From NCBI RefSeq assembly GCF_002278135.3, contig NZ_CP029425.2:3634001-3698000 (forward strand): a DNA stretch of 64,000 nucleotides, given 5' to 3'. Shown in pieces: positions 61,821 through 64,000 of the stretch. Under the pieces are notes generated by a model. It made no database searches, was not told the DNA's origin, and saw nothing but the letters and a program-made list of their open reading frames with translations. Position 1 is the stretch's first letter. Each line of letters opens with the position of its first letter. Both the position numbers and the translations under genes were made by a program. The DNA comes from Bradyrhizobium ottawaense (GTDB taxonomy: Bacteria; Pseudomonadota; Alphaproteobacteria; Rhizobiales; Xanthobacteraceae).

Positions 61821-62795
61821 CTACTGCGGCTCGATTCCGGCCGCTTCGATGATCCGTCCCCATTTGCCGATCTCGGCTTTCAGAAAAGCTTCGAGGGCTT
61901 CCGGCGTCGCGCGCTCGATCTCGACCGGCGCCATGCTGAGCTCGGCAAAGCGGCTGATCAGCGCGGGATCCTTCAGCGCCGTCTGCAGTGCGCCCACGAG
62001 ATGGTCGACGACGGGCTTGGGCGTGCCGCGCGGCGCGTAGAGGCCGTACCAGGTCGTGACATTGAACTCGGGAACGCCGGCTTCGGTCGAGGTCGGCACA
62101 TCAGGCAGCGTCGCGACACGCGTCTTGCTGGTGATGGCATAGCCCTTGATCGTCTTCGACTGGATGTACGGCGTCGGCCCTGTCGCGGGATCGCAATAGA
62201 CGTCGATGTGGCCTGCGATGACGTCGTTCAGCGCCGGTCCGCCGCCCTTGTAGTAGATCGGGGTGAGCTTGGTATCGGTGGCGCTCATGAACATCAGGCC
62301 GCAGAGCTGCGAGGCCGAGCCGAGACCGACATTGCCGAAAGTGACCTTGTCACCGGCGTTGCGGATATGCGCGACCAGCTCGCCGAGATCCTTGGCTGGA
62401 AAATTCGGTCGCGCCACCAGGATCATCGGGACGTCGGTGACGAGCCCGATCGGGGCGAAATCGCCGACCGGGTCGAACGGCAGCTTGGCGTAGAGGGCAG
62501 GCGCGGTGGCCTGGCCGACATGCATCAGCAGCAGCGTGTAGCCATCCGCGGCCGCCTTGGCGACGCGGTTGGTGCCGAGCGTGCCGCCGGCACCGACGAC
62601 ATTCTCGATGACGATGGACTGTTTCAGCGTCGCGCTCATGGCGCTGCCGAGGATACGTGCGATGACGTCGCCGGGACCGCCGGCGGAGAACGGCACGATC
62701 ATCGTGACCGGGCGATTGGGAAAGTCGTCAGCGAGCGCTGCGCCGCAGGGATGAAGTAGGAGGAACAGGATCAGCGATCGTACGAGAAACTTCAT
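61821..62795 (-). CDS. Bug-family tripartite tricarboxylate transporter receptor
   Basis: A 324-residue TctC/Bug protein: signal peptide ending PCGAALADD, VTMIVPFSAGGPGDVIARIL, VVGAGGTLGTNRVAKAAADG and the ligand-loop region TFGNVGLGSASQLCG. It lies downstream of a GntR gene on the same strand. No TctAB permease is nearby. The region 61588-61820 to its right (past its 3' end) holds nothing recognisable. Confidence 0.87.
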   Translation of the reverse strand: MKFLVRSLILFLLLHPCGAALADDFPNRPVTMIVPFSAGGPGDVIARILGSAMSATLKQSIVIENVVGAGGTLGTNRVAKAAADGYTLLLMHVGQATAPALYAKLPFDPVGDFAPIGLVTDVPMILVARPNFPAKDLGELVAHIRNAGDKVTFGNVGLGSASQLCGLMFMSATDTKLTPIYYKGGGPALNDVIAGHIDVYCDPATGPTPYIQSKTIKGYAITSKTRVATLPDVPTSTEAGVPEFNVTTWYGLYAPRGTPKPVVDHLVGALQTALKDPALISRFAELSMAPVEIERATPEALEAFLKAEIGKWGRIIEAAGIEPQ

Positions 62796-62819
62796 CGAAC
62801 ACTCCCTGGCGGCATTATT

Positions 62820-63536
62820 CTAGTCGTCGGAAGGCGCCGCCTCCTTGGCCGCCGACGATTTTTCGATCATGTCGAGCGCGGCCACCGCGGCCGCGTTGAT
62901 GTGGTCGACGCAGCAACGCTCGGCGAGATCCGGATCGCCGTTCTGGATCGCACGCCAGATCGCGGTGACCTCGCGCAGACTCTTGTTGATCCGCTTCGGT
63001 TGCGACATCGAGGTGATCCGCAGCAGCTGGATGCGATCGTGCAGCGGCTTGAGCATGCGCTGGATAAACGCATTGCGGCAGCCGCCGATCAGCGCCGCGT
63101 AGAAATCGGTCTTGGCTTCGAGGCATCCGACGAGGTCTTGCTTGGCCGCGGCCGCCTTCAGCCGTGTCAGGGCGTCGCCGATCCGGCGTGCCACTTCGGG
63201 GTCGTGAAGCCTGGCGCATTCGCGGCCGGCGAATCCTTCGAGCACTGCGCGCGCCGCGTAGAGCTGCCGGGCCTCTTCGAGGCTGATCGTGGACACCACG
63301 GGGCCGCGGTGCGGAACCGTATTGACCAGCCCGTCGGCTTCGAGCGCACGCAGCGCTTCGCGGATCGAGGGGCGGCTGACGCCCATCATCTCGCAGAGCT
63401 CGCGCTCGACCAGGCGCTGGCCCGGCTTCAGCGTTCCCGACATGATCGCCTCACGCAGCTTCTGCGCCACCATCGCCCGGACGGTCGGGACGTCCTCGAT
63501 GCGGAGTGTCGACTGCAATTCGTTGCGTCTTTCCAT
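62820..63536 (-). CDS. GntR/FCD-family regulator
   Basis: A 238-residue regulator: LREAIMSGTLKPGQRLVERE, LCEMMGVSRPSIREALRALE, FCD domain with QLYAARAVLEGFAGRECA and the His-containing LHDRIQLLRITSMSQPKR. The 3' end is 24 bases from the Bug receptor start and the upstream gene is an SDR, so it probably controls uptake and oxidation of an organic acid or alcohol. Confidence 0.88.
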   Translation of the reverse strand: MERRNELQSTLRIEDVPTVRAMVAQKLREAIMSGTLKPGQRLVERELCEMMGVSRPSIREALRALEADGLVNTVPHRGPVVSTISLEEARQLYAARAVLEGFAGRECARLHDPEVARRIGDALTRLKAAAAKQDLVGCLEAKTDFYAALIGGCRNAFIQRMLKPLHDRIQLLRITSMSQPKRINKSLREVTAIWRAIQNGDPDLAERCCVDHINAAAVAALDMIEKSSAAKEAAPSDD

Positions 63537-63559
63537 GTCCGGGTCCTGTTCGGGAAAAC

Positions 63560-64000
63560 TCAGTACCGGTTTACAGGCAGAATCATCATTTCGGCAATTT
63601 GAACGTGGGCGGGCTGGTCGAGCGCGAAGACGATCGAGCGGGCGATATCGGCCGGATCGAGCGCCATCCTGAACTGGTCGAAATAGTCCTTTTCCTTCTG
63701 CTGATCGCCGCGGTAGCGGGTCAGGATGATGTTGGTCCGGGTCAGGCCGGGCTGCAGCTCGGTCACCCGGATCGCGGTTTCCGCCAGCTCGCCCCGGAGG
63801 GTCTCGGTGAACATGTGCACGCCCGCCTTGCTGGTGCTGTACGCCGCCATGTCGGGCACGATCCGCACCGCGTTGATGGAGCTGATGTTGACGATGTGGC
63901 CGGCGTTGCGCTGGACCATGCCGGGAAGGATCGCGCGCGTGACGCGCATCAGGCCGATCAGGTTGGTCTGGATGATGCTGGACCAGTCGTCCGCAGAACC
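63560..64000 (-). CDS. SDR oxidoreductase, 5' end cut by window edge
   Basis: 146 residues of the C-terminal two-thirds of an SDR: ADDWSSIIQTNLIGLMRVTR, NISSINAVRIVPDMAAYSTS with catalytic Ser, Tyr and Lys of YSTSK, and a C-terminal ILPVNRY. The frame is open to base 64000. The catalytic residues are intact. Likely part of the GntR/Bug unit. Confidence 0.85.
   Translation of the reverse strand, partial: GSADDWSSIIQTNLIGLMRVTRAILPGMVQRNAGHIVNISSINAVRIVPDMAAYSTSKAGVHMFTETLRGELAETAIRVTELQPGLTRTNIILTRYRGDQQKEKDYFDQFRMALDPADIARSIVFALDQPAHVQIAEMMILPVNRY

Overview
The window looks like chromosomal DNA from a Bradyrhizobium-type alphaproteobacterium. The support is very high GC, a 288-residue oxaloacetate decarboxylase of the bradyrhizobial type, the style of the secreted and outer membrane proteins, and several intergenic palindromic repeats that I recognise as common in Bradyrhizobium and relatives (16572-16673, 42790-42874, 48894-48997, 50238-50331, and a long non-coding block at 2190-2990). 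This assignment is inference; no rRNA or marker gene is present. I see no CRISPR array, prophage or intact insertion sequence.

Layout. 0-7 kb: the tail of an unknown gene, a secreted alkaline-phosphatase-like enzyme, a repeat-rich non-coding block, and a MacA/MacB-like export operon that ends in a LuxR-type DNA-binding protein. 7-11.4 kb: a FixJ-like response regulator followed by five tandem genes for small secreted proteins built of curlin-type QxGxxN repeats, a candidate functional-amyloid locus and the most interesting part of the window. 11.4-17.6 kb: acetyltransferase, an SDR with an altered catalytic triad, an outer membrane beta-barrel, a class C beta-lactamase-like hydrolase, an ArsR/AHSA1 pair with duplicated operators, and a Gly-rich secreted protein. 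17.6-22 kb: an IclR, CoA-transferase and two solute-binding protein unit. 22-31 kb: a membrane protein, a LysR regulator, a haloperoxidase-like hydrolase, and an aromatic catabolic cluster (IclR, flavin hydroxylase, fumarylacetoacetate-hydrolase-family enzyme and binding protein, divergent from an extradiol dioxygenase).

31-42.7 kb: a NarL-type two-component pair and a secreted unknown; a sugar-acid catabolic cluster (L-idonate-type dehydrogenase, gluconate 5-dehydrogenase-like SDR, enolase-superfamily dehydratase) divergent from its GntR regulator and an MFS transporter; then an ArsB/NhaD-type permease and another MFS protein. 42.9-52 kb: two hybrid sensor kinases around a zinc metallopeptidase, a propionyl/acetyl-CoA carboxylase biotin subunit, oxaloacetate decarboxylase and acylphosphatase. 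52-58 kb: a GbsR/MarR-DUF4166-TIGR01777 operon with a 20-bp palindrome over its start codon, a LysR/tautomerase pair, a truncated DnaB-like ATPase, lipB and a FliN-like protein. 58.3-64 kb: tRNA-Leu(GAG), a COG0523 GTPase with a perfect 22-bp Zur-type palindrome, a DUF2182/DUF1326 pair, and a Bug binding protein, GntR regulator and partial SDR.

The genes fall mostly into local regulator-plus-target units: IclR, GntR, LysR, ArsR, GbsR and Zur sites each sit beside the genes they probably control. Several binding proteins lack permeases nearby, and the curlin array lacks a nearby CsgG-type secretion pore, so partners must lie elsewhere in the genome.
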